Counted from the stretch's first letter, positions 1 through 8,413 are shown. The stretch: 47,585 nucleotides of DNA from Odoribacter sp036657595 (GCA_036657595.1 JAVXFZ010000014.1:1-47585), one strand, 5' to 3'. The notes: generated by a model from the sequence alone, not told the origin. Numbers and translations: made by a program.

Positions 1-44
1 TAAAAATTAGGAATAAAAAAGTATTATAGATTCATATTATAGAT

Positions 45-52
45 TACTTTTG
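45..52 (+). promoter_or_regulatory. -7 promoter element for the first gene
   Basis: TACTTTTG matches the Bacteroidetes -7 consensus TAnnTTTG. It lies about 65 nt before the first ATG. No clear -33 TTTG is seen. The leader contains a 6-bp inverted repeat (CCCTGA at 63-68, TCAGGG at 93-98) that could form a 5' UTR hairpin. Confidence 0.4.
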
Positions 53-118
53 TCGGGGAATGCCCTGAACAGCTACTGATGCTTATTTTAGGTCAGGGTA
101 AAATTAGACGCTATAAAA

Positions 119-784
119 ATGAGAGCAAAAGATTGGAAGTCCGTAAAAACGGCAAAAGTTCTATTAATCGGTGAAGATTCTAACCTGCAATGGTCGGATG
201 ATGTACCGGAATTCGTAATGTTTGCCAACTATTATTTTCGTGAATTTCCGACAGATCACGGAGAACGCAGCCGTCACGTTGAAGCTCAGAATTTATTCGC
301 TCACCTTCGAGAAGTGACCGCCGGAAAGTTTAAACCGGACGAGGTATATGTGACTAATCTTTGCCGGGAACCGTTGCCACACGCACCGAAAGGGAAAAGG
401 GTGTTGATACCGGAAGAGAGAGCACAAGAGGGATTGGAGCATATTCAATGGATATTGATCGCCAATCCAAGCATCGAATGGATTGTGCCGATGTCACTAC
501 AAGTGAATTATTGGCTGCAAAAGCTGGATTTTTATACGACAGATCCATCGTTTCTCACCGCAGCCGAACCACGTAGAACAGGAATGAATAACGGGGAACC
601 TTATTATCAACCGGTGGATGGGAAAGCATTTTCTCAAATCTGCGGCTCTATGTATGAGGCGAAGGAACAAACAGCCAAAGTGGTGCCCATCCTGCCTGCA
701 AAAGATTTTCCTCTACGCGAGCGAAATCTGGAAGTATTCGGAGAAGCATATAAAAAATTGAAGACCTATTTTTCATCCCTCTAA
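119..784 (+). CDS. Conserved hypothetical protein, possibly uracil-DNA-glycosylase-like fold
   Basis: A 221-residue soluble protein with no signal peptide or membrane segment. I do not recognise the family with certainty. The order of hydrophobic strands (VLLIGEDSN at 14-22, then YVTNLC near 77 and WIVPMSL near 120) resembles the Rossmann-like core of the uracil-DNA glycosylase superfamily, where the first strand-loop carries catalytic residues. The C-terminal HPS-type motif of that superfamily is not visible, so an enzymatic role is only a guess. The gene stands alone. It is convergent with the FadL-type gene and is followed by a large inverted repeat at 801-950. Confidence 0.75.
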   Translation: MRAKDWKSVKTAKVLLIGEDSNLQWSDDVPEFVMFANYYFREFPTDHGERSRHVEAQNLFAHLREVTAGKFKPDEVYVTNLCREPLPHAPKGKRVLIPEERAQEGLEHIQWILIANPSIEWIVPMSLQVNYWLQKLDFYTTDPSFLTAAEPRRTGMNNGEPYYQPVDGKAFSQICGSMYEAKEQTAKVVPILPAKDFPLRERNLEVFGEAYKKLKTYFSSL

Positions 785-800
785 AGAAACTTAAATATCC

Positions 801-950
801 CTCCCCATTATCGCTCACTCAAAAAGGAATTTATCACGAGGTAAAATCGGATGAAAGTCGCCTTAAATTCATTTGCAAGCGAATTTGATATGAGTTTAAT
901 CCGAATTTGATCCGAATTTGTATTGATTTTGAGTGAGCGATAATGGGGAG
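801..950. repeat. 150-bp palindromic unit with 24-bp perfect inverted arms
   Basis: The arms at 801-824 and 927-950 are exact reverse complements (24 of 24), starting CTCCCCATTATCGC and ending GCGATAATGGGGAG. The 102-nt centre contains a tandem 11-mer (ATCCGAATTTG at 899-909 and 910-920) and a third related copy near 879. No ORF spans it and no target duplication is obvious. It sits between convergent genes. It could act as a bidirectional terminator, or be a MITE-like non-autonomous element. Confidence 0.8.
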
Positions 951-1001
951 AGATTTTAGAGAAAATGTAGCGATTGCCCGGAGGTAAATCTATTTCACAC
1001 A

Positions 1002-1077
1002 AAAGCCGACGTTTTGTTTTTTTGTTTCATTGTTGAAAAATCTCAACCAATAAACGAATAAACAAAACGTCGGCTTT
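1002..1077. repeat. Intergenic palindromic repeat, copy A
   Basis: 18-bp perfect arms (1002-1019 and 1060-1077, AAAGCCGACGTTTTGTTT and its complement) flank a small inner hairpin (GTTGA 1032-1036, TCAAC 1042-1046). The right half shares the core ACGAATAAACAAAACGT with a second copy at 4911-4982, so this is a repeat family and not an isolated terminator. It lies just beyond the 3' end of the FadL-type gene and may stop its transcription. Confidence 0.75.
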
Positions 1078-1142
1078 CAAATGCTATCCGAACGATTCTA
1101 TCCTAAAACCCGGAATAGCTATCCGCGTGTCAATCGGTGTCA

Positions 1143-2531
1143 TCAGAATCTGTAAGCCAAACCCAACGAGGCAGTAATTGCATTGGATTCATATTTTCCG
1201 GAGAAAACTTCATTCTGTTGGGTGATGACATTTTTCAGATTGTAGGAACCATCTTGACTGAATCCTTGAATATAAAGAAATGCGAAATCAATTTGCAGGT
1301 GGTTGACGGGTTCAAAGGTGAAACCTGCCGACATTCCCAGTTTGTTCATTCCGGGAGTTTCCGGATTGTAATTATTGCTGCGGATCGGGCTTTGATCGTA
1401 ATAAATACCCGCGCGGAGGTCTAAACGTTCGGTCATTTCATATTGTGCGCCGATCCGTGCGATGATCGTATTTTTGTAGTTTTTTTCTGCTTTTATGGTA
1501 TAACCGTTCAGGACGTTGGGCGTGAATTGAACGTTCAGCGAATCGTAAGCACTCCAGCCTACGTATTGCAAATCGAGTGCTACTTCCCAACGTTTGGTCG
1601 GACGATAGCTTACACCCAGTGTTGTATTGGAAGGGAGAGGTAGTTCCGCTTTAAAAGTACCCTCATTCATCGGAGGAACCTGCAATTTAGGGTTTAGTTC
1701 ACCCAATTGTGCAAATAGTTTTTCTATTTTCAAACTGGCATAATCCAATTGTGCATCGCCTTCTTTTACTTTCATTTTAATGCGAGAGCGATAAGATAAT
1801 CCAAGGGTCACTTTGTCGCAAACGTCATACATTATGCCGACATTAAATCCGGCGCGGATATTGGCTTTACCGTCCAAAGTAGCCGAAACGGGAACAGCTC
1901 CGTCGATTTCAGAGATTGTTTTGATGATTTCTTGTTTCGCCACATCAGGGAGTTTATTTGGGTCTACCTGACCAACAACTGCTTTTAACAGCTGAAATTC
2001 CGACGGACTGAAAAGAGCGCGAGAGAGCGTTACCTTGCCTATCGCTAAGTCCAATCCGGCTCCAATACTCAATTTATCTGTGATTTTATATGAAAAGGTG
2101 GGCTGAATCACGTAGGATTTCAGGGCAATATCTTGTATTAAATTAGAACCTTTCCAATTTTTAGGCCATTTAAGGGTACTACCATAAGGTGTTGTAAATG
2201 CAATACCGGCAGCAAAGTTATCATAGATTTTAAAGCCCGCGTAAGCATATATAGGCGTGCTAACCGGATTGTCTGTTTCTTCCGAATAATCTCCACTTAT
2301 ATATTTCGCGCGAGGTGATACGGCTGAGATACCAACTGAAAAGTCGAATGTGTTTTTCATAAATACTAATCCAGCCGGATTGAAATGCATATTTTCAGCG
2401 CCCAGTTTCATACCTGTCCCCACGTGTCCCATTCCTGTCTGTTTTGTACTTAAAACATTCACCTGATAGCCCTCTGCAAATAGTGGCAATATTGCCACAC
2501 TAATCAACAACGATAAGAAAAATTTCTTCAT
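1143..2531 (-). CDS. FadL/OmpP1-family outer membrane transport protein
   Basis: A 462-residue protein, the usual size for the FadL/OmpP1/TodX family of 14-stranded barrels that take up hydrophobic molecules. The N-terminal signal peptide (MKKFFLSLLISVAILPLFAEG) is followed by the family signature near 30-60: QTGMGHVGTGMKLGAENM, then the FNPAGL hatch-region motif. The rest alternates like beta strands and ends in an aromatic residue (AYRF), the usual barrel C-terminus. The substrate cannot be told from sequence; aromatic hydrocarbons or fatty acids are typical. It is monocistronic, with a -7 element at 2603-2610. Confidence 0.9.
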   Translation of the reverse strand: MKKFFLSLLISVAILPLFAEGYQVNVLSTKQTGMGHVGTGMKLGAENMHFNPAGLVFMKNTFDFSVGISAVSPRAKYISGDYSEETDNPVSTPIYAYAGFKIYDNFAAGIAFTTPYGSTLKWPKNWKGSNLIQDIALKSYVIQPTFSYKITDKLSIGAGLDLAIGKVTLSRALFSPSEFQLLKAVVGQVDPNKLPDVAKQEIIKTISEIDGAVPVSATLDGKANIRAGFNVGIMYDVCDKVTLGLSYRSRIKMKVKEGDAQLDYASLKIEKLFAQLGELNPKLQVPPMNEGTFKAELPLPSNTTLGVSYRPTKRWEVALDLQYVGWSAYDSLNVQFTPNVLNGYTIKAEKNYKNTIIARIGAQYEMTERLDLRAGIYYDQSPIRSNNYNPETPGMNKLGMSAGFTFEPVNHLQIDFAFLYIQGFSQDGSYNLKNVITQQNEVFSGKYESNAITASLGLAYRF

Positions 2532-2602
2532 AAAATACTTTTTACATTTATAAAAGGTTGTTACGTAATTGTTTGTAAACAGCCATTAAATTTTCAGAAC
2601 GG

Positions 2603-2610
2603 CAAAAGTA
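2603..2610 (-). promoter_or_regulatory. -7 promoter element for the FadL-type gene
   Basis: Read on the minus strand this is TACTTTTG, matching TAnnTTTG, 72 nt upstream of the start codon. No convincing -33 element is seen. Confidence 0.4.
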
Positions 2611-2715
2611 AATACTTTCTTCCCCGCTTGTTTCTACTTTGCGGTATGGAAGAGTAACAAAAGTGTCTATTCTAAAATGAATGCCGAAAAGTGAGAAATA
2701 AAATCCGGATATTTA

Positions 2716-2723
2716 TATCTTTG
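2716..2723 (+). promoter_or_regulatory. -7 promoter element for the S4-domain gene
   Basis: TATCTTTG, a full match to TAnnTTTG, lies 55 nt before the ATG at 2779. Confidence 0.45.
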
Positions 2724-2778
2724 CTGAAGGATATACGCAGAAGTGTATTCAAGAGGTTTCATCTTTTTGTTAAGGATT

Positions 2779-2985
2779 ATGATTGAATTTGAAATAGCAG
2801 ACGAATTTATTGAATTGATTAAATTATTAAAAGCCACACAGGTCGCAGAAAGCGGCGCGATGGCAAAAGTACTCGTTGAAAATGAGGAGGTTGTGAGAAA
2901 CGGGGAAGTGGAAACACGGAAACGGGCAAAAATCCGCAAAGGGGAAAGCATTGAAGTTTTAGGAGAAGTGATCCGGATCGTTTGA
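2779..2985 (+). CDS. Small S4-domain RNA-binding protein (YbcJ-like)
   Basis: A 68-residue protein that is essentially one S4 domain: helix FIELIKLLKATQVAESGA, then VLVENEEVVRNGEVETRKRAKI and a closing strand. This is the pattern of small S4 proteins such as E. coli YbcJ, thought to bind structured RNA. I start at the ATG at 2779 (MIEFEIADEF) because the 12 upstream in-frame residues are hydrophobic and do not fit the family, and the -7 box at 2716-2723 leaves a normal leader. The RNA target is unknown. Confidence 0.85.
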   Translation: MIEFEIADEFIELIKLLKATQVAESGAMAKVLVENEEVVRNGEVETRKRAKIRKGESIEVLGEVIRIV

Positions 2986-3095
2986 GTATCTCCCCTCTTT
3001 TCATTCGGTTCGACTGTCATTTTTCACACGACAGCCGAAATGAATGTTTCGATTGTATAATGACACAGAAGAGGATTTCTTACCGATCGGAATGT

Positions 3096-3476
3096 TTAAT
3101 AACTTTCGAGCATTGATTGGATAGACCCTAAGTAGTATTCTCTCCAACCTTCTGTGATTTCCTCGTAGACTTCTTCCGGAATATTTGTATGTGTTAATTC
3201 TACCGCTGTTCTACCTCCGTTTTTCTTTAAGGTCAGCCGAACGATGGAGGGTTCTTTTTGTTCTCCAAAGAACCATTCCTGCACTAAGAGGCAATTAGGT
3301 GTTATTTGTAGGTTTACGCCCGTTATATCTCCTTCCCAAAGCGAGAATACATAGCCTACTTCTGCTTTCATATCGGCAGGATAACCACTCCACAATTCTA
3401 TTTGAAAAGGATTTGTTAATGCGGCAAATACTTCTTCTGCATCGGCTGCCATTTCGAGTTTGTATTGAAAATCCAT
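3096..3476 (-). CDS. SRPBCC / AHSA1-like domain protein
   Basis: A 126-residue single-domain protein of the START/Bet v 1 (SRPBCC, activator of Hsp90 ATPase-like) fold. It opens with AADAEEVFAALTNPFQIELW, the typical first helix-strand in which the protein interacts with its ligand cavity, and ends in a long helix (YEEITEGWREYYLGSIQSML). There is no signal peptide, so it is cytoplasmic. The ligand is unknown; relatives bind hydrophobic molecules. It appears monocistronic. Confidence 0.85.
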   Translation of the reverse strand: MDFQYKLEMAADAEEVFAALTNPFQIELWSGYPADMKAEVGYVFSLWEGDITGVNLQITPNCLLVQEWFFGEQKEPSIVRLTLKKNGGRTAVELTHTNIPEEVYEEITEGWREYYLGSIQSMLESY

Positions 3477-3603
3477 CCGTTTTAATTTATTTGTTTTTTG
3501 TATTTATCTTCCTGCCGAAGATTTTTATTTTTTGTGTACAGCTTGCTACAAAGGTAAAAGTTTCTTTGAGAAATCCGACTTGAAAATGTATCTCTTTATT
3601 TTT

Positions 3604-4854
3604 TTATTGCAGGTCCGATCTATGGTTTCTTAAAAGTTGAAGATTTTCAAAAGGATCATCTGAAAAGGGAAGATTCAACTCTATGAATAGTGCTTTGACT
3701 CCCGTCATCACCTCTTCTTTTCGGTAGATTTCCGAGTGCGCATAGTTTAAGTATTTCAAGACACGGAAAGCATTGAAACGATCAAAGAAGCGTTTTCGGA
3801 ATTGCTTTTCGGAAGCACAATTTGCATTGACTTCCTCTAAGATCGCTTCGCCTGTTATTTCGTCAAGGAAGCGATGGATCGCCAAGGGCTGGCGGTCGAA
3901 ATATGCTTTTACTGTTTGCTCGTCTGCCCGGAATAAAGTTGGCAATCCGGAGAAAAAGGATTTTAATTCCCGGAATGCTCCAAAATGGTAGACGGAGTAT
4001 GCTCCTCCGTTTTCGACGATTTGCCGAACTGCTTGCCCCGTACCGAAGGGGGTCCGATCGGAGAAACGGGCAGAGGGATAGACTTTTGTGGTATGCAACG
4101 TAGCGTAACGCCCCGTAGCGATTAGTTTTTGTAGGAAATAGAAGTCTTCCCCTGCTTGCCGTTTGTTCATTCCTCCCTCCGCTACGTAGTCGATGGCACG
4201 AACGGCAAAAGCAGAACCGATGCAATGGAAAGCATAGGGATGTCCGGTATATGCTAAGGCAGCACGGTAATAGTGAAGATATAGTTCGTATTTGATCATT
4301 GCAGTCCGGTTGAATGGATCATTCCGCAGGTCTTCCAGCCGATGTTCGTAGGCTATGGATACTCCCGCAACCGGATGAAGACGAAAGAAGCGGATGGTTT
4401 CATCCAGATAGTTTGTTTCGACTAAGGTGTCTGCATCCAATGAAAGTATAGGAGATTCGATTTTACCCGTCTGATAAAAGTAGTAGGCTGCCGCATCCAT
4501 TGCAATTTTACGCGCCAGCCCGACACCTGCCTGTCTGTCAGGTAAGTCGAATGCCTCTATCACAGAAAAACAGAGATGCGGCATTTTTTCCTTCGCTGCC
4601 ACGTATCGTTTTATTTCTTCTGCTAAGTTTCGGTTGATTGCTTTAAGGTTTTCTTCGCATTTTTCACCATAGTTGACGACAATAATGATGCCCGCCTGTC
4701 CTTCGGTTGTAGAACAAGCAGATAGCGAATCAATGGTTGCGAATATCTCCCGGTCGTTAAATACCGGAATGATGACCATCACCTCCGGATTGTTTTGAAA
4801 ATTAAGTGCTCCTTCAAGCGGGTTTCGCTGAAAATAACGTTCGAATACTTTCAT
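3604..4854 (-). CDS. Cytoplasmic family 2 glycosyltransferase
   Basis: A 416-residue GT-A fold glycosyltransferase. Visible motifs are the nucleotide-binding start VMVIIPVFNDRE (about 26-37), the metal-binding SLDADTL (about residue 138) and a QAGEDFYFLQKL stretch holding the acidic ED pair that usually acts as base. No transmembrane helix is present, so unlike the second glycosyltransferase of this window it is not an integral membrane enzyme. The sugar donor and acceptor are unknown. The gene stands alone, 200 nt downstream of ompH on the same strand. Confidence 0.85.
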   Translation of the reverse strand: MKVFERYFQRNPLEGALNFQNNPEVMVIIPVFNDREIFATIDSLSACSTTEGQAGIIIVVNYGEKCEENLKAINRNLAEEIKRYVAAKEKMPHLCFSVIEAFDLPDRQAGVGLARKIAMDAAAYYFYQTGKIESPILSLDADTLVETNYLDETIRFFRLHPVAGVSIAYEHRLEDLRNDPFNRTAMIKYELYLHYYRAALAYTGHPYAFHCIGSAFAVRAIDYVAEGGMNKRQAGEDFYFLQKLIATGRYATLHTTKVYPSARFSDRTPFGTGQAVRQIVENGGAYSVYHFGAFRELKSFFSGLPTLFRADEQTVKAYFDRQPLAIHRFLDEITGEAILEEVNANCASEKQFRKRFFDRFNAFRVLKYLNYAHSEIYRKEEVMTGVKALFIELNLPFSDDPFENLQLLRNHRSDLQ

Positions 4855-4910
4855 AGGTATAAAACAGATCAGGCTCTCACAAACGGAAAGAAGAAGTGGC
4901 AGTAAAAACC

Positions 4911-4982
4911 AACGTTTTGTTTATTCGTTGGATCGTGTATTTGTTGAGGTTTTCAACCGATTGTACGAATAAACAAAACGTT
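4911..4982. repeat. Intergenic palindromic repeat, copy B
   Basis: 18-bp perfect arms (4911-4928 AACGTTTTGTTTATTCGT and 4965-4982, its complement) surround an inner GTTGA/TCAAC hairpin (4943-4947, 4953-4957). It shares arm sequence and inner hairpin with the copy at 1002-1077, in the same orientation. It lies in the 3' flank of the ompH-like gene and could end its transcript. Confidence 0.75.
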
Positions 4983-5055
4983 CATCTTGTTGAGGGACTT
5001 AAAGATCGGATGAACCGACCGGATGTTGGATAGGTCCCTTTGTATTTTTCAGGAA

Positions 5056-5673
5056 CTATTCTTTGGTCGTTCCGCTATTCTTTTTGTAATTTTTGTTTAA
5101 ACGGTTCACGATGTCTCTCGTTATATCAAAGCCGTTTTCCGCATAGAGAACATTTCCTCCTAACTGGGTGCTCAATACGATGTTGAATCCTTTTTCCTGA
5201 TTGTATTCTTTCAGAAAAGTGGTGATCTCATCAAAAAGCTGTCTGTTCAATTCGCTTTGTTCCCGAGCCGATTTGTCAATCATTTCTTGCTGTAATCTTC
5301 TCAGGTTTTCTTGTTTTACTAAAAGCTGATCTCTGGCATCTACGGCACGGGCTTCTGAAAGGAATCCGCTATTTTGCAGTTTGCGTTGAAATTCGTTTGC
5401 TTCCTGATCCAATGATTTTGCTTTGACATTTAGTTCTGTCCTACGTTCTTCTTGTTTTTTCAGGAATGCCTCATTCAGTTCTACGGCAAGCAGATAATTA
5501 TTCATCAACGTGTCGGTATTGATATATACAATCTTTGTTGCCTGCGCATTTTCCACTTGGTTATTACCGGATGTTACTGATCCTGCTGATTTATGACCAG
5601 AGAAATACAAAACGTAAAGTGTAATCACTGCAACGAATAACACCACATTCAATACGATAGAAAGATTCTTCAT
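5056..5673 (-). CDS. OmpH/Skp-family periplasmic chaperone-like protein
   Basis: A 205-residue protein with an N-terminal hydrophobic segment (VLNVVLFVAVITLYVLYFSG), probably an uncleaved anchor, then the OmpH/Skp layout: a short strand KIVYINTDTLM, a long charged coiled coil from about 60 to 150 (KKQEERRTELNVKAKSLDQE onward) and a closing strand GFNIVLSTQ. Skp-type proteins hold unfolded outer membrane proteins in the periplasm. It has its own -7 element at 5818-5825, so it can be transcribed apart from the sigma factor operon upstream. Confidence 0.85.
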   Translation of the reverse strand: MKNLSIVLNVVLFVAVITLYVLYFSGHKSAGSVTSGNNQVENAQATKIVYINTDTLMNNYLLAVELNEAFLKKQEERRTELNVKAKSLDQEANEFQRKLQNSGFLSEARAVDARDQLLVKQENLRRLQQEMIDKSAREQSELNRQLFDEITTFLKEYNQEKGFNIVLSTQLGGNVLYAENGFDITRDIVNRLNKNYKKNSGTTKE

Positions 5674-5817
5674 AGATTTACAACTTCGTTAATAATTGAT
5701 GAATACAAATCACAGTATGTTTTGTTCTATTTCCTATTTGTTTATTTTTTCAAGTTCGCCCTTTCAATAAAAAGACGATTGAGCCCATAGGAATGGATCA
5801 ATGAACATATTGTAGTG

Positions 5818-5825
5818 CAAAGATA
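5818..5825 (-). promoter_or_regulatory. -7 promoter element for the ompH-like gene
   Basis: On the minus strand this reads TATCTTTG, a full TAnnTTTG match, 145 nt upstream of the ompH-like start and just past the stop of the CarboxypepD gene. Confidence 0.4.
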
Positions 5826-5838
5826 TATTTATCTTGAC

Positions 5839-6513
5839 TTATTTGTATTGCTTTTCTCTTTTTTCTACATAATAAAGTTTCTTTAACAAATCTATTTCTT
5901 CTTCGTTCAAGCGTGCTTTTTCATCTTTCATTTTTTTCTGAATCCGAAGGAGTTTATAAGCTTCTAATGATTGTGTGCCAATCCCTGCTCCCACTTCTAC
6001 GTGTCCTTTCATTTCGACACGACGAGCGTATTCGTGAATCATCCGACGTTGGTTCATATCCGCATCCATTTCACGGACAGGGCTTAGAGCTTGTTGTAGT
6101 ATGCCGGACATATTGTTTCTGGCATTGATGGTGTTTTGCTTTTTATCTTGCCCCAGACGGCTAATAATCAATACCTCAGACAGCATTAAGGTGTCGGGGG
6201 ACATAAATATGCCCACCATATATTCTTTGTCGATCAGTGAATCGGGAATAATCATTACAAATGGTTTCAAGCCCACGTATGTGAAACGAACGGTATCTCC
6301 CCGAAATGTATTTAAGACAAACCGTCCGTTTTCATCCGACAGCATAGCTTTTTGATGCCCGTAGCGACAAGTCACGTTCGGGAGTGTTTGTAAGTCTTCG
6401 GTATGAATGACAACCCCAGAAAGGGTGATACTATCGGAAACAATTGTCATTTGTCCGAAAAGTCCTCCACATACCCAGCATAAAAGTATAATGGTAAAAC
6501 TAATTTTTACCAT
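5839..6513 (-). CDS. Secreted protein with CarboxypepD_reg-like beta-sandwich domain
   Basis: A 224-residue protein with signal peptide MVKISFTIILLCWVCGGLFGQ. Residues about 30-95 form a carboxypeptidase regulatory-like domain: SGVVIHTEDLQTLPNV, then LSDENGRFVLNTFRGDTVRF and YVGLKPF, the pattern also used as the N-terminal plug extension of SusC/TonB receptors. Here no barrel follows. The C-terminal half is a charged, probably helical tail rich in Lys and Glu. The start overlaps the end of the sigma factor gene by 14 nt, so the two are co-translated. The role is unknown; an envelope protein tied to the sigma factor is an inference from the overlap. Confidence 0.8.
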   Translation of the reverse strand: MVKISFTIILLCWVCGGLFGQMTIVSDSITLSGVVIHTEDLQTLPNVTCRYGHQKAMLSDENGRFVLNTFRGDTVRFTYVGLKPFVMIIPDSLIDKEYMVGIFMSPDTLMLSEVLIISRLGQDKKQNTINARNNMSGILQQALSPVREMDADMNQRRMIHEYARRVEMKGHVEVGAGIGTQSLEAYKLLRIQKKMKDEKARLNEEEIDLLKKLYYVEKREKQYK

Positions 6514-7120
6514 TCTCTTTTGCTATTTCTGTTTGTTGTAAGATGTTTAAAAGTAATTCACGGGCACGGAATAGTTGCGCTTTTACTGTTCCCAAAGGAA
6601 TAGCCAATGTGTTCGCTATTTCTTCGTATGAAAATTCATCAAAGTAACGCAACTCTATCAATCGGCGGTATCGGCCTTTGAGAAGAGCCACTTTTTCCCT
6701 CATAAAATCAGCCCGTTGATGCCGAATGGTCTCTTCTTCAGGAGTTCTAACATCGGCAGGGATGCTGTTAATGTAGCCCCGATCATCGGGATTGATGTCA
6801 TCAACATCTAAGGAAACGGTCTGTGCTTTCTTTTTTCGGATAAAATCAATCGTGTTGTTGGACGCGATTTTAAATAACCAAGTGCTGAATGCAAATTGAG
6901 GAGAGTAGTAGTTTAAACTGGCAAAAGCCTTTTCAAATGCTTCAAACATCAAGTCTTCGGCATCAGTGCGGTTATTTACCATTTTCAAGATCATAAAATA
7001 GACTGAATCTTTATACCTTTTAAAAAGTTCACCGTAAGCTTTTTCATCTCCGGCGATTGCATTTTGAACAATCTTATAGTCGTATAAAGCTTTTTCGGAC
7101 AAATTATTAGTTATCTCCAT
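6500..7120 (-). CDS. ECF-type RNA polymerase sigma factor
   Basis: A 206-residue sigma-70 family protein. Region 2 spans about 22-95 (GDEKAYGELFKRYKDSVYFM, DAEDLMFEAFEKAF, FSTWLFKIASNNTIDFIRKK) and region 4 about 140-195 (LRYFDEFSYEEIANTLAIP, then GTVKAQLFRARELL, the helix-turn-helix for the -35 region). It has no region 1 or 3, as in ECF sigma factors. It overlaps the glycosyltransferase upstream by 10 nt and the CarboxypepD gene downstream by 14 nt. No anti-sigma gene is adjacent, which is unusual for ECF systems. Confidence 0.92.
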   Translation of the reverse strand: MEITNNLSEKALYDYKIVQNAIAGDEKAYGELFKRYKDSVYFMILKMVNNRTDAEDLMFEAFEKAFASLNYYSPQFAFSTWLFKIASNNTIDFIRKKKAQTVSLDVDDINPDDRGYINSIPADVRTPEEETIRHQRADFMREKVALLKGRYRRLIELRYFDEFSYEEIANTLAIPLGTVKAQLFRARELLLNILQQTEIAKENGKN

Positions 7121-8241
7121 TTTTTACTCGTAAAGATTGAATAAATACTATAATACCCTTTATAAATAAACCCGAGGGTGTTTACAGTGAACGAAGTTAT
7201 GAATAATTTTTTTTGCCCGATGCGTTTTAAGCAAATATTTATTACAATAAAATCTATTAAAAATGTTAATATGATTGGGATAGCCATATATTCATATAGT
7301 ATACCCACAAAAATAAAATAAAATGATAATATGTAAAACAAAAATTCCACCCAAAAATCCATATTACTTATGATTCTGACATATAGTGGCCATCGCTGCA
7401 TTGTGGTGTAGTAATAAGAATAGTCATCTTTCCACGCTTTTTGACTGTCATCCGTCATAATTATATTTGCCTCTGTTTCTTTGGCTATTTTAACGCTCCC
7501 TTTCTTTGAAAGTTCCCTGACCATTTCGGTATCAAAACCTATATATTCTTGCGTATTCCCGGTGAAGCCTCTTTTTTCCAGATAATATTTTTTCCGATAG
7601 CCCATATTATATCCATTTCCGACAACGTTCATCCCGTATTTTAATAATACGACCGCTTTCCAGAACCAAAGGAATCGGAAATAATGACGAATGTTGATGT
7701 TATGATTACCGACCTCATAATTTGAATAGCCGATCACGGCAGCCGTATTGGGATCGAAATAGGATTGCATTGTCTTGATCCAATTTTTTCCTTCCGGTAC
7801 GCAATTGATCTCCGAAAATAGTAATACATCATATTGTGCCGCTAAAACACCTATGTTAATAGCTATTTTTTTAGTCCGCCGAAATTTAGTGTCCGGAAAG
7901 ATACGCGAAGTCTTTAAGTGAGGATATTCTTGTTGCAAATCAGACAGGACATCCTGCGTTTCGTCTTCAGAACATTCATCGACCACGACTATTTCATATT
8001 GTGGATAGTCTTGAGTCAAAAAAGCCTCTAAGTTCTTTTTTAACAATTCAGCCTTATTGGCACAGGTGATGATCACCGAAACGCCTTCTTCTTTCACGGA
8101 AGAGGTCGCCTTTTTCTTTGATAATAAGATCATACTTCTGCAGATCATTGAAAAGATATGAGCAAAGAATAAAATTAGAAGTAAGATTAAAAGAAATCTG
8201 TTGTACCCCAGATTATTCCAAAATTCAGTGATATTGTCCAT
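7111..8241 (-). CDS. Membrane family 2 glycosyltransferase
   Basis: A 376-residue enzyme with one N-terminal helix (FLLILLLILFFAHIFSMICR), a cytoplasmic GT-A domain (GVSVIITCANKAELLKKNLE, then VVVDECSEDET and FSEINCVPEGK in place of the canonical DxD) and two or three C-terminal helices after the substrate-guiding QRWPLYVR motif. I choose ATG 8241 over an in-frame GTG at 8268 because the GTG lies close to the predicted transcription start. First gene of a tightly overlapping operon with the sigma factor and the CarboxypepD protein. Substrate unknown; surface polysaccharide synthesis is likely. Confidence 0.85.
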   Translation of the reverse strand: MDNITEFWNNLGYNRFLLILLLILFFAHIFSMICRSMILLSKKKATSSVKEEGVSVIITCANKAELLKKNLEAFLTQDYPQYEIVVVDECSEDETQDVLSDLQQEYPHLKTSRIFPDTKFRRTKKIAINIGVLAAQYDVLLFSEINCVPEGKNWIKTMQSYFDPNTAAVIGYSNYEVGNHNINIRHYFRFLWFWKAVVLLKYGMNVVGNGYNMGYRKKYYLEKRGFTGNTQEYIGFDTEMVRELSKKGSVKIAKETEANIIMTDDSQKAWKDDYSYYYTTMQRWPLYVRIISNMDFWVEFLFYILSFYFIFVGILYEYMAIPIILTFLIDFIVINICLKRIGQKKLFITSFTVNTLGFIYKGYYSIYSIFTSKKWR

Positions 8242-8321
8242 AGTTATTAAAAATACTTTATACGACACAAAGGATAAAATACTTTGTTACAAGCAATTCT
8301 ATTCCACGTTAGAAAAACGCA

Positions 8322-8329
8322 CAAATATA
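8322..8329 (-). promoter_or_regulatory. -7 promoter element of the glycosyltransferase-sigma operon
   Basis: Minus-strand TATATTTG matches TAnnTTTG. It sits 81 nt upstream of the chosen start at 8241. Confidence 0.4.
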
Positions 8330-8413
8330 GTTACTTATTGACGATTTTTTTTGCATTTCAGGATATATTTTACCATTTTTAAAGTGGATTTACTCACATT
8401 AATTTTAAGCGCT

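Noticed and set aside
801..950. Integron attC site
   Set aside because: The arms lack the GTT/AAC core sites and the length asymmetry of attC, and no integrase or cassette array is present.
2667..3020. A 117-codon minus-strand ORF opposite the S4-domain gene
   Set aside because: Ser/Thr/Phe-rich composition typical of the reverse of a coding strand; the plus-strand S4 domain is clearly real.
3863..4225. A 120-codon ORF on the same strand as the glycosyltransferase gene but in another frame
   Set aside because: It lies wholly inside the glycosyltransferase and has an Arg/Ser/Cys-rich composition without any domain.
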